From an uncultured Lachnospiraceae bacterium (lineage in GTDB: Bacteria; Bacillota; Clostridia; Lachnospirales; Lachnospiraceae): DNA of 9,628 nucleotides. Where the stretch lies: the NCBI GenBank assembly GCA_902773445.1, contig CACYEU010000171.1, positions 1 through 9,628 on the forward strand, read 5' to 3'. Positions within the stretch are counted from its first letter, which is position 1. The number at the start of each line of letters is the position of its first letter. Below, piece by piece: positions 1-6,626 of this stretch. The notes under the pieces were generated by a model that had not been told where the DNA came from, ran no database searches, and saw only the letters and a program-made list of their open reading frames with translations. The translations under genes were made by a program, and so were the position numbers.

Positions 1-1143
1 GAAGTCGGAGAGCGCGTGCGTGATTGTTTATGCACTTTGTACGGCAATCCGTCATCACTGCACGCGAAGGGGCTGGAAGCAGAGCACATCGTTCGTGACG
101 CGAGGCGTGCAGTCGCTTCAGTGCTGAAGGTTCCGGAGGAAACCATCATTTTCACATCCGGAGGGACTGAGAGTGACAACCTCGCAATTCTGGGAGCGGC
201 CAGAGCCAAGAGGCGAGTCGGCAGACATCTGGTCACCTCTATGCTCGAACATCCGGCTGTTCTTGAGCCGTTCAGGATCCTGTCGGAGGAAGGTTTTGAA
301 GTCACTTATGTCAAGCCGGATGCATACGGAATCCTTGACCCAGAAGAAGTTGCCGCAGCTGTCCGGGATGACACGATCCTTGTGTCAGTTATGGCTGTCA
401 ACAATGAGATCGGATCAGTCGAACCGGTTGAGCGGATCGCGAAGACCGTAAAGGCAAAGAATCAGAATACACTGATCCACTGCGATGCGGTTCAGGGGTT
501 TTGCAAGATCGATCTGTTTCCGAAGAGAGCCGGCATCGATCTTATGTCTGTCAGTTCGCATAAGATCCACGGGCCAAAGGGAGTCGGCGCTCTCTATATT
601 GCCGACCCTCATATGATCCGTCCGATTCTGTTTGGCGGAGGGCAGCAAAAAGATATGCGCCCGGGAACGGAGAACGTTCCCGGAATCGCCGGATTCGGCC
701 TTGCCGTACAGATCGAGGAGGAGCGCAGAAACAGCGCAGAAAAGATGATGCGCCGCCTGAAAAAGATGCTTGCGCAGGGGATCCTCGAAATCGGTAATAC
801 GCATCTTCATGGGATCCGGGAAACAGACGGGATTCAGGATGCGGATGTCTATGCCGAAAACGGGAGCAGCCATATCGTCAGCGCGGCATTCAGAGGCGTG
901 TCGGCTGAAGTTCTGCTTCATGCGCTGGAGGATAAAGGGATCTGTGTTTCGTCAGGTTCCGCCTGTTCGTCCAATCATCCCAAAACCAGTAACGTGCTCA
1001 ATGCAATCGGAGCGTGCCGGGATGATCTGACATCAACGATCCGGTTCAGTTTCTCCTGCGAGACGACTGAACAGGAAATTATCACAACAGTGGAGGCGCT
1101 GAAAGAACTGGTCCCGATACTGCGAAGATTTGTGAGGAGATAG
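1..1143 (+). CDS. iscS: Cysteine desulfurase, NifS/IscS family (5' end outside window)
   Basis: A PLP enzyme that removes sulfur from L-cysteine, giving alanine and a protein persulfide for sulfur-carrying pathways. The frame is open from base 1 with no stop, and the visible protein enters at about the helix before GNPSSLH. Some 15-20 residues, including the usual start with its YLDNAATTP-like motif, are therefore missing; the GTG at 16 is not the real start. Visible motifs are TSGGTESDN, HCDAVQ (478-495, PLP-ring contact), SSHKIHGPKG with the PLP lysine at 562-564, a GGGQQ...RPGTENV segment, and SSGSACSS with the catalytic cysteine at 964-966. The loop after that cysteine fits group I (IscS/NifS) enzymes rather than SufS. 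thiI starts 3 bases after the stop and its ribosome site (GAGGAGA, about 1134-1140) lies inside this gene. By analogy with Bacillus NifZ-ThiI, it is probably the dedicated sulfur donor for ThiI. The family is certain; the exact paralogue name is not. Confidence 0.95.
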   Translation, partial: EVGERVRDCLCTLYGNPSSLHAKGLEAEHIVRDARRAVASVLKVPEETIIFTSGGTESDNLAILGAARAKRRVGRHLVTSMLEHPAVLEPFRILSEEGFEVTYVKPDAYGILDPEEVAAAVRDDTILVSVMAVNNEIGSVEPVERIAKTVKAKNQNTLIHCDAVQGFCKIDLFPKRAGIDLMSVSSHKIHGPKGVGALYIADPHMIRPILFGGGQQKDMRPGTENVPGIAGFGLAVQIEEERRNSAEKMMRRLKKMLAQGILEIGNTHLHGIRETDGIQDADVYAENGSSHIVSAAFRGVSAEVLLHALEDKGICVSSGSACSSNHPKTSNVLNAIGACRDDLTSTIRFSFSCETTEQEIITTVEALKELVPILRRFVRR

Positions 1144-1146
1144 AGA

Positions 1147-2340
1147 ATGAGAGCATCACATTTTTTGATTAAATACGGCGAGATCGCCGTCAAGGGGAAA
1201 AACCGCAATGTCTTTGAGGACGCACTGCGCAAACAGATGCGGATCGCTCTGTCGCGTGTCGACGGAACATTTAACATTGAAAAGAGAAGCGGAAGATTCT
1301 TCATCCACTGTGAAGATGATTTTGATTATGACGGAGCCCTTGCGGCACTGCAGAAAGTGTTCGGGATCGTCGGGATCTGTCCCGTCTATGTCTTCGAAGA
1401 CGAGGGGGTCGACACTCTGAAGAAAGACGTTTGTTCGTTCTGGCGTGAAGTCTATGGTGACAAAGAGATGACATTTAAAGTCAAAGCGCGCCGCAGCAAT
1501 AAAAAGTATCCTCTCGACTCCATGCAGATCAACATGCTTCTCGGAGAAGTACTGTTGGATGAATTTGACTCAATTAAAGTTGACGTCCACCATCCGCAGG
1601 CAACCGTCTATGTTGAAGTAAGGGAGAAAATCTATATTTACTCGACGATCATTCCCGGGGCCGGCGGCATGCCTGTCGGAACAGCAGGAAAAGCGATGCT
1701 GCTTTTGTCGGGAGGAATCGATTCGCCTGTTGCCGGTGTCAGGATCGCCAAGAGAGGAGCGAATCTCGAGGCAGTGTATTTTCACGCTCCGCCGTACACA
1801 AGTGAACGCGCCAAGGAGAAAGTCATTGACCTTGCGCGCATCATGTCGGAATATGCGGGGGAATTCAAGCTTCATGTCGTCAATTTCACTGAGATCCAGC
1901 TGGCGATCTATGAGAAATGTCCGCACGATGAACTGACGATCATTATGCGCCGTTATATGATGCGGATCGCTGAGATGTTTGCACTCGAATCCGGCTGTCT
2001 CGGCCTGGTGACCGGCGAGAGCATCGGACAGGTCGCAAGTCAGACCATGCAGAGTCTGCGTGCGACAAATGATGTCTGCACGCTGCCGGTATACCGTCCC
2101 CTGATCGGGTTTGATAAGCAGGAAATTATCGACGAAGCAGAAAGAATCGGCACATTTGAGACATCGATCCTCCCCTATGAGGATTGCTGCACGATTTTTG
2201 TCGCCAAACATCCTGCGACAAAACCTGAAGTAGACGCGATCAGAAAGTCAGAGACCGCGCTGGGTGAAGAGATTGATCAGATGGTCAAAAGTGCTGTTGC
2301 GTCAGCAGAAACGATCAGAATCAGACCAGGAATGGCGTAA
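1147..2340 (+). CDS. thiI: tRNA 4-thiouridine synthase ThiI (tRNA sulfurtransferase)
   Basis: An ATP-dependent enzyme that adenylates U8 of tRNA and replaces its oxygen with sulfur to give s4U. In some bacteria it also supplies sulfur for the thiamine thiazole. The 397 residues hold an N-terminal ferredoxin-like region and THUMP domain (about 1-165), then a PP-loop ATP-pyrophosphatase domain with LLLSGGIDSPVAG (Ser188 opens the SGGIDS loop). Further motifs are a VTGESIGQVASQT segment and PYEDCCTIF with Cys347/Cys348. One of these, probably Cys348, matches the E. coli Cys344 region that takes part in sulfur transfer. There is no C-terminal rhodanese domain; the length matches the short Bacillus type (about 400) rather than the E. 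coli type (about 480). The persulfide must therefore come directly from a desulfurase, which is the gene immediately upstream. A GAGGAGA sequence sits 6-7 bases before the ATG. The last 20 bases overlap the 3' end of the opposite-strand HPr-like gene. Confidence 0.96.
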   Translation: MRASHFLIKYGEIAVKGKNRNVFEDALRKQMRIALSRVDGTFNIEKRSGRFFIHCEDDFDYDGALAALQKVFGIVGICPVYVFEDEGVDTLKKDVCSFWREVYGDKEMTFKVKARRSNKKYPLDSMQINMLLGEVLLDEFDSIKVDVHHPQATVYVEVREKIYIYSTIIPGAGGMPVGTAGKAMLLLSGGIDSPVAGVRIAKRGANLEAVYFHAPPYTSERAKEKVIDLARIMSEYAGEFKLHVVNFTEIQLAIYEKCPHDELTIIMRRYMMRIAEMFALESGCLGLVTGESIGQVASQTMQSLRATNDVCTLPVYRPLIGFDKQEIIDEAERIGTFETSILPYEDCCTIFVAKHPATKPEVDAIRKSETALGEEIDQMVKSAVASAETIRIRPGMA

Positions 2341-2551
2341 GCTGTTCTTTGAGTTCGTCGATGCCGTCAGCAGCATGAATGCTGAGAGCGACCGGCTCAG
2401 ACAAATCCAGGCTCAGAATCCCCATGATCGATTTTGCGTCGACGACATAGCGCCCCGAAGAAAGATCGAAATCGTACGGGTAACCGGAAACGATATTGAC
2501 AAACGCCTTGATCTTATCAATCGAGTCCAGAGATAACTTTAATGTTGTCAA
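2321..2551 (-). CDS. HPr-like protein lacking the active-site histidine
   Basis: A 76-residue protein of the HPr (PtsH) fold family. The best anchor is DAKSIMGILSL (residues 38-48), matching the HPr segment around regulatory Ser46; the equivalent here is Ser41. The GIHARPA segment that carries His15 in true HPr is replaced by DSIDKIKAF, with no histidine. It therefore probably cannot pass phosphate in the sugar phosphotransferase system, but could still be a target or mimic in HPr kinase-type regulation, as Bacillus Crh is (Crh has Gln in place of His15). I chose the TTG at 2551 (reverse) because AAGGCGGTGAT (2555-2565), a near-perfect ribosome site, lies just before it and the protein then begins with beta strand TTLKLSL. 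The frame extends upstream to another TTG at 2599, but that extension lies within the predicted promoter and leader region and has no family match. Its 3' end overlaps thiI by 20 bases, tail to tail. Role unknown. Confidence 0.85.
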   Translation of the reverse strand: MTTLKLSLDSIDKIKAFVNIVSGYPYDFDLSSGRYVVDAKSIMGILSLDLSEPVALSIHAADGIDELKEQLTPFLV

Positions 2552-2554
2552 AAC

Positions 2555-2565
2555 ATCACCGCCTT
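2555..2565 (-). promoter_or_regulatory. Ribosome binding site deciding the TTG start of the HPr-like gene
   Basis: On the reverse strand this reads AAGGCGGTGAT, one mismatch from the full anti-Shine-Dalgarno complement AAGGAGGTGAT. The AGGCGG core lies 7 bases before the TTG at 2551, which is why that start is preferred over the upstream in-frame TTG at 2599. Confidence 0.75.
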
Positions 2566-2583
2566 TCAGTTGCTTACATATTA

Positions 2584-2612
2584 ATTTTAGAACCGGCAAT
2601 GTGAATTGTCAA
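2584..2612 (-). promoter_or_regulatory. Sigma-A-type promoter of the HPr-like gene
   Basis: The reverse strand shows a perfect -35 TTGACA (2612-2607), a 17-base spacer and -10 TAAAAT (2589-2584, 5 of 6). The predicted transcript starts near 2577, giving a leader of about 26 bases that contains the ribosome site. The -35 lies inside an 11-base inverted repeat. Confidence 0.75.
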
Positions 2613-2627
2613 TTGTAAACGTATCAT
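2599..2627 (+). promoter_or_regulatory. Possible promoter giving a leaderless mtaB transcript
   Basis: A -10-like TATCAT (2622-2627, 5 of 6) sits 7 bases before the A of the mtaB ATG at 2635. At 17-base spacing the -35 position reads ATGTGA (2599-2604, only 3 of 6). Transcription would start at or next to the start codon, which fits the absence of any Shine-Dalgarno sequence there. It overlaps the divergent HPr-like promoter, so the two may compete. The weak -35 keeps confidence low. Confidence 0.4.
2604..2614. repeat. Short inverted repeat in the divergent hpr-like/mtaB promoter region
   Basis: AATTG-T-CAATT is a perfect inverted repeat with 5-base arms and one central base. It covers the -35 of the HPr-like promoter and lies within the spacer region of the proposed mtaB promoter, where an operator could affect both genes. 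It is short and AT-rich, so chance is a real possibility. Confidence 0.3.
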
Positions 2628-2634
2628 CAAAAAC

Positions 2635-3915
2635 ATGAAATATACAGCTGCGATACAAAATCTGGGATGCAAAGTCAACGCCTATGAAAGCGAGTCGGTC
2701 GAAGTCATGCTCAAAGAGGCAGGATTTACGATCGTACCGTTTTCCGAAAAAGCGGATGTCTATGTCGTCAACACCTGTACAGTGACAAATATTGCCGACC
2801 AGAAGTCAAGGCAGATGCTGCACCGCGCAAAGAAGAACAATCCTGACGCGCTGGTCGTTGCAATCGGATGCTATGTACAGACTCACGCCGATTCGCTTTC
2901 CGGCGATACAGCTGTCGATCTGATGATCGGAACCGACGGCAAAAGCCGGATCGTTGAATTGATTGCTAAGGCACTGAAGGAAGGCGGAGTCTCTTCCCCA
3001 GTTCAGGACTTTGATCGTGCCCTGCAATACGAGATGCTTCCGTTTCCGAAGTCGGAACAGCGCACACGCGCTTTTGTCAAAGTGCAGGACGGCTGCCGTC
3101 AGTTTTGCAGCTATTGCGCGATCCCATTGGCGCGCGGGCCGCTCAGAAGTCGTGAGATAAGCGATGTCGTCGATGAAGTCAAACAGCTTACTGACGCAGG
3201 GACAAAAGAAATCGTTCTGACAGGGATCCATCTGACATCATACGGTGTCGACCGCGGACACTATGAATTACTCTCATTGATCGACGCTTTGTCCGACAAC
3301 CCCGATCTCTGGAGAATCAGACTAGGTTCGCTGGAGCCGCGGTTTATGAAAGAAGAGGCTGTCAGAACACTTGCCGCCAATCCTAAAGTCTGCCCTCATT
3401 TTCATCTTTCTCTTCAAAGCGGTTCGGACGCGACCCTTAAGAGAATGAACCGCCACTACACAACGGACGAATACAGAGAGTCATGCAGGCGGATCAGAGA
3501 GCAGTTTGAGCGTCCGGCATTGACGACAGATGTGATCGTCGGATTTCCGCAGGAGTCAGACGAAGAATTCGCTGAGTCATATGCATTTGTCAGGGAAATC
3601 GGATTCTATCGCGTGCATGTGTTCAAATACTCGATGCGTGACGGAACGGCTGCGGCTTCGCTTGACGGACAGATCGACAGCCGGATCAAGGCGGAGAGAA
3701 GCCGGGCGATGCTAGAATTGTCGGCCGGATTAAAGGAACAGTTTGAGCGGGATTCGATCGGTCTCACCGAGACTGTTCTGATCGAAGAGAAGACTCAGGA
3801 CGGGTGGATCGGTCACACGCCGGGATATCTGAAAGCGGCCGTGGCCGGTGAAAACCACAGACCGCAGGAACTGTTTACAGGAACAATCGGAAAAGAATTG
3901 CGTATCATTGATTGA
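2635..3915 (+). CDS. mtaB: tRNA t6A37 methylthiotransferase MtaB
   Basis: A radical-SAM enzyme that adds a methylthio group to N6-threonylcarbamoyladenosine at position 37 of ANN-decoding tRNAs, giving ms2t6A. The 426 residues show the usual three parts. The N-terminal UPF0004 domain carries the cysteines of the auxiliary 4Fe-4S cluster (Cys12 in NLGCKVN, Cys48 in NTCTVT, Cys79 in IGCYVQ). The radical-SAM core has GCRQFCSYC (Cys154, Cys158, Cys161). A TRAM-like C-terminal RNA-binding region covers about 365-426. The NLGCKVNAYES start and the VQDGCRQFCSYCAIP segment favour the MtaB (YqeV) branch over MiaB or RimO. The ATG at 2635 is the only plausible start: upstream in frame there is no ATG, GTG or TTG before the TGA at 2602, and the family motif begins 7 residues in. 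No Shine-Dalgarno sequence precedes it. Its stop overlaps the -35 of the next promoter. Confidence 0.95.
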   Translation: MKYTAAIQNLGCKVNAYESESVEVMLKEAGFTIVPFSEKADVYVVNTCTVTNIADQKSRQMLHRAKKNNPDALVVAIGCYVQTHADSLSGDTAVDLMIGTDGKSRIVELIAKALKEGGVSSPVQDFDRALQYEMLPFPKSEQRTRAFVKVQDGCRQFCSYCAIPLARGPLRSREISDVVDEVKQLTDAGTKEIVLTGIHLTSYGVDRGHYELLSLIDALSDNPDLWRIRLGSLEPRFMKEEAVRTLAANPKVCPHFHLSLQSGSDATLKRMNRHYTTDEYRESCRRIREQFERPALTTDVIVGFPQESDEEFAESYAFVREIGFYRVHVFKYSMRDGTAAASLDGQIDSRIKAERSRAMLELSAGLKEQFERDSIGLTETVLIEEKTQDGWIGHTPGYLKAAVAGENHRPQELFTGTIGKELRIID

Positions 3916-3940
3916 TATTTTCAGCAAAATCGCTTAGAAT
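3912..3940 (+). promoter_or_regulatory. Sigma-A-type promoter of the ireB-ruvX-rnj operon
   Basis: TTGATA (3912-3917, 5 of 6), a 17-base spacer and TAGAAT (3935-3940, 5 of 6). The -35 overlaps the mtaB stop codon. The predicted start is near 3947, leaving a leader of about 29 bases with a strong ribosome site, AAGGGGAGGT, at 3962-3971. With no terminator visible after mtaB, read-through could add to expression. Confidence 0.75.
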
Positions 3941-3975
3941 ATAAACGGATACATAGATTGTAAGGGGAGGTCATT

Positions 3976-4236
3976 ATGACGGATTTAAGCAAGACACAAT
4001 TTTTCCAGATCGAGCCGACACCGGAACTTTCCGCACAGGAAGTTCTTGAGACAGTCTATGCTTCGCTTGAGGAAAAAGGTTATGATCCCGTTAGTCAGAT
4101 CGTCGGATACATTATGTCCGGTGACCCTACTTATGTGACCAGCTACAAGAATGCACGCAGCCTGATCATGAAAGTAGAGCGCGACGAGTTGGTCGAAGAG
4201 ATGTTCAAGACCTATATTGAAACTATGGGATGGTAG
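3976..4236 (+). CDS. ireB: IreB family regulatory phosphoprotein (DUF965/UPF0297)
   Basis: A small cytoplasmic protein of 86 residues, the usual family length. Enterococcus faecalis IreB is phosphorylated by the Ser/Thr kinase IreK and acts in cephalosporin resistance; Bacillus YrzL is the same family. Family marks are EKGYDPVSQIVGY (about 33-45), SGDPTYVTSY (48-57), NAR.LI and ERDEL followed by a C-terminal helix. The N-terminus has threonines at 2 and 7. The known IreB phosphosites are Thr4 and Thr7, so the short N-terminal tail probably keeps a kinase target, although the alignment there has a small shift. A strong AAGGGGAGGT lies just ahead of the ATG. It is the first gene of the operon, and ruvX overlaps its end by 7 bases. 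In Bacillus and Clostridium alaS usually precedes ireB; here mtaB does. Confidence 0.95.
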   Translation: MTDLSKTQFFQIEPTPELSAQEVLETVYASLEEKGYDPVSQIVGYIMSGDPTYVTSYKNARSLIMKVERDELVEEMFKTYIETMGW

Positions 4237-4712
4237 ATATCACAGAGACGGGTCTTACAAAAAAGCGTATGCGGATCATGGGACTGGACTACGGAGCTAA
4301 GACTGTCGGAGTGGCTGTCAGCGATCCGCTTGGGATTTCTGCGTTGCCGCTTGAGACGGTTTTCCGCAGAAAAGAGAACCATTTGCGCAGAACATTCGCA
4401 CGAATTATCCAATTGATTGATGAATATGATATCGGTACGATCGTTGTCGGGAACCCGTTACATCTCGACGGCGGTATCGGTGAGCGTGCGAAACTGACAC
4501 AGGAGTTTGCCGACCGGCTTGCTGAGCGGACTCAGATCGAGGTCGTGATGTGGGACGAGAGGCAGAGCACGGCATATGCCGAACGCGAATTAGAGACGCA
4601 GCAGGTCCGCGGTCAAGACCGCAAACAGTACGTGGACCAGGTCGCTGCGGCTTTTATTTTGCAAGGGTATATGGATTATATGAAATTTAAAGAGGAAGAA
4701 CAGAATGACTGA
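4230..4712 (+). CDS. ruvX: RuvX/YqgF family nuclease (putative pre-16S rRNA nuclease)
   Basis: An RNase H-like fold protein, long called a Holliday junction resolvase. In E. coli YqgF matures the 5' end of 16S rRNA, so a ribosomal RNA role is more likely. With 160 residues from this start, the motifs are GLDYGAKTVGVAVSDP (Asp20), VVGNPLHLDGG, WDERQSTAYAE (Glu110) and VDQVAAAFILQGY (Asp136); these three acidic residues fit the catalytic set. Two starts are possible. The ATG at 4230 overlaps the ireB stop and suits re-initiation after ireB. The ATG at 4269 begins MRIMGLDYG as most family members do and gives 147 residues, closer to the usual 138-150. Neither has a convincing ribosome site. I list the longer form because of the overlap. 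The next gene begins inside its last codons. Confidence 0.93.
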   Translation: MVDITETGLTKKRMRIMGLDYGAKTVGVAVSDPLGISALPLETVFRRKENHLRRTFARIIQLIDEYDIGTIVVGNPLHLDGGIGERAKLTQEFADRLAERTQIEVVMWDERQSTAYAERELETQQVRGQDRKQYVDQVAAAFILQGYMDYMKFKEEEQND

Positions 4713-4965
4713 AGAAAAACTAGTATTTACAGATGATGAAGGACAGGAAGAAAGCCTGTATATTCTTGCCAGGACGAAACTCGGCGAGAATGATTATCTG
4801 CTTGTCAAGGAATCAGAAGAAGCTGAAGAGGCTTTTATACTGAAACTGACAGAAGAGAACGGCGATGATCTGATTTTTGATGTTGTTGATGACGATGATG
4901 AACTTGAAGCATTGGCCGGAATCTTTGAACAGCTCCTTGATGATGAGAGTGAAGGTGAAGCCTGA
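4705..4965 (+). CDS. DUF1292 family acidic protein (YrzB-like)
   Basis: An 86-residue protein of the DUF1292 family, whose function is not established. It is very acidic (about 31 Asp/Glu against 5 Lys/Arg), with a short beta-rich part opening LVFTDDEGQEESLYIL, a middle stretch NDYLLVKE and a run of four aspartates (about residues 62-65) before a final helix. The position directly after ireB and ruvX matches the Bacillus yrzL-yrrK-yrzB order, which supports the family call. It overlaps the ruvX end by 8 bases, with GAGGAAG before its ATG, so the two are probably translationally coupled. RNase J follows after 2 bases. The acidity could suit binding to a basic or RNA-binding partner, but nothing in the sequence shows this. 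Confidence 0.88.
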   Translation: MTEEKLVFTDDEGQEESLYILARTKLGENDYLLVKESEEAEEAFILKLTEENGDDLIFDVVDDDDELEALAGIFEQLLDDESEGEA

Positions 4966-4967
4966 TC

Positions 4968-6626
4968 ATGGCACACAAGAAACTTAAAATCATACCACTC
5001 GGCGGACTGGAAACGATCGGGATGAATATTACCGCCTTTGAGTACGGCGACTCGATCGTCGTTGTTGACTGCGGCATTGCGTTTCCGGAAGATGATATGC
5101 TCGGGATCGATCTGGTGATCCCCGACGTGACATATCTGAAGGAGAATCTTGACCGTGTCAAAGGCTTTGTTATAACCCACGGACACGAAGATCATATCGG
5201 AGCGCTGCCGTTCGTTATCGGAGATGTCAATGTGCCGATCTATACGACGCAGCTGACAATGGGACTGATCGAACATAAATTCGAAGAGCGCGGTCTGCTT
5301 GATTCGACGACACGTCATATCGTCAGACACGGACAGACGATCGAACTCGGCGCGTTCAGGATCGAATTCATCAAGACGAATCACAGCATTCAGGATGCTT
5401 CGGCGCTTGCGATCTATACACCTGTCGGGACGATCGTACACACCGGCGATTTCAAAGTCGATTACACACCGGTCTACGGTGATTCGATCGACCTGGGACG
5501 TTTGGCCGAAATCGGGCGGGAAGGCGTACTGGCTCTGCTTTCTGATTCGACCAATGCCGAGGAAGAAGGCTATACGATGTCTGAGAGGACAGTCGGACAG
5601 ACGCTCGGCGGTATTTTTTCCGAATGCAGCGATACACGGCTGATCATTGCGACATTTGCTTCGAATGTTGACCGTGTTCAGCAGATCATCAACACAGCGC
5701 ATCAATTCGGCCGTAGAGTTGTTGTTCAGGGGCGCAGCATGATCAACGTTATCGGAATTGCCTCTGAAATGGGTTATATCAGGATTCCGTATGATACGTT
5801 GATCGACATCAGTGAACTTGATGATTACCCGGAGGAGGAGACCGTCATCATTACGACCGGTAGTCAGGGTGAAGCGATGGCCGGTCTGTCGCGGATGGCC
5901 GACGGCAAACACAAGTGGATCCATATCAAACCGACTGATACGATCGTGTTTTCCTCAAACCCGATTCCCGGCAATGAAAAAGCAGTGTCCAAGATCATCA
6001 ATGAGCTGTCTTCGCGCGGCGCAAATATCATCTATCAGGATGTTCATGTCTCAGGACATGCAAGGCGCGAGGAACTGAAACTGATCTATTCGCTGGTCTG
6101 TCCGTATTATGCAATTCCTGTTCACGGCGAATACCGGCATCTGAGGGCAAATGCACAGCTGGCTCATCAGCTTGGAATTCCGCGCGACAGGATACTGATC
6201 ATGCAAACAGGCGATGTTCTTGAGATCGATCGCGATAACGCCGAGGTGACCGGCCAGGTCACTGCCGGTCCGATCTTTGTCGACGGAAGCAGGATCGGCG
6301 ACATCAGCACCGAAGTAATGCATGACCGCCAGAGACTTGCGGAAGACGGTGTGCTGGTTGCCGTCATTGCACTTGATCATGAGACAAAAGAACTCAGGCG
6401 CGAACCTGTGATTCGTTCTAAAGGGTTCGTGTTCATCGATGAAACCGATACACTGATCGATGAAGCAAAAGAGTTCACAAAAGAGAAAGTTGAAGCCAGA
6501 CTGGCTGAAACCGAATACGATGAAGAATCTCTTAAGAAAATGCTCAGGAAGTCACTGACTGATTTCATGAGAAAGAAGACCGGGCGCAGACCGATGGTCT
6601 TCCCTGTAATTGTGGATCTGCCATGA
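4968..6626 (+). CDS. rnj: Ribonuclease J
   Basis: A metallo-beta-lactamase/beta-CASP ribonuclease with 5'-3' exonuclease and endonuclease activity, central to mRNA turnover and rRNA maturation in Bacillota. At 552 residues it matches RNase J1 (about 555). Metal-site motifs are HGHEDH (71-76), His139 in TNHS and HTGDFK with Asp161. Beta-CASP motifs follow: LLSDSTNAE (190-198), GSQGEAMAGL (298-307), HVSGHA (360-365) and PVHGEYRHL (384-392). The C-terminal part carries the conserved RSKGFVF segment and a charged region ending in PMVFPVIVDL. The ribosome site AAGGTGA is 9 bases before the ATG, inside the DUF1292 gene. The stop overlaps the methyltransferase start as ATGA. It could be the rnjA or the rnjB paralogue; sequence alone at this level does not decide, so the generic symbol is used. 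It sits where Bacillus has mltG, next to the yrzL-yrrK-yrzB-type trio. Confidence 0.96.
   Translation: MAHKKLKIIPLGGLETIGMNITAFEYGDSIVVVDCGIAFPEDDMLGIDLVIPDVTYLKENLDRVKGFVITHGHEDHIGALPFVIGDVNVPIYTTQLTMGLIEHKFEERGLLDSTTRHIVRHGQTIELGAFRIEFIKTNHSIQDASALAIYTPVGTIVHTGDFKVDYTPVYGDSIDLGRLAEIGREGVLALLSDSTNAEEEGYTMSERTVGQTLGGIFSECSDTRLIIATFASNVDRVQQIINTAHQFGRRVVVQGRSMINVIGIASEMGYIRIPYDTLIDISELDDYPEEETVIITTGSQGEAMAGLSRMADGKHKWIHIKPTDTIVFSSNPIPGNEKAVSKIINELSSRGANIIYQDVHVSGHARREELKLIYSLVCPYYAIPVHGEYRHLRANAQLAHQLGIPRDRILIMQTGDVLEIDRDNAEVTGQVTAGPIFVDGSRIGDISTEVMHDRQRLAEDGVLVAVIALDHETKELRREPVIRSKGFVFIDETDTLIDEAKEFTKEKVEARLAETEYDEESLKKMLRKSLTDFMRKKTGRRPMVFPVIVDLP

Noticed and set aside
16..18. GTG as the start of the cysteine desulfurase
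   Set aside because: The frame is open to base 1, the residues before it fit the family, and the N-terminal motif of the family lies upstream of the window.
1570..2211. A 213-codon open frame on the minus strand inside thiI
   Set aside because: thiI is intact and conserved across the region; the antisense translation shows no family features.
2341..2536. A plus-strand open frame continuing after thiI (2264-2536)
   Set aside because: It is the reverse of the HPr-like gene, which has a promoter, ribosome site and family motif on the minus strand.
3916..3975. Riboswitch or T-box leader before ireB
   Set aside because: The leader after the predicted start is only about 29 bases, with no room for such a structure.
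4794..5924. A 376-codon open frame on the minus strand opposite DUF1292 and RNase J
   Set aside because: It is antisense to clearly conserved genes, has no ribosome site or recognisable motif, and its composition is that expected from the reverse of these biased codons.
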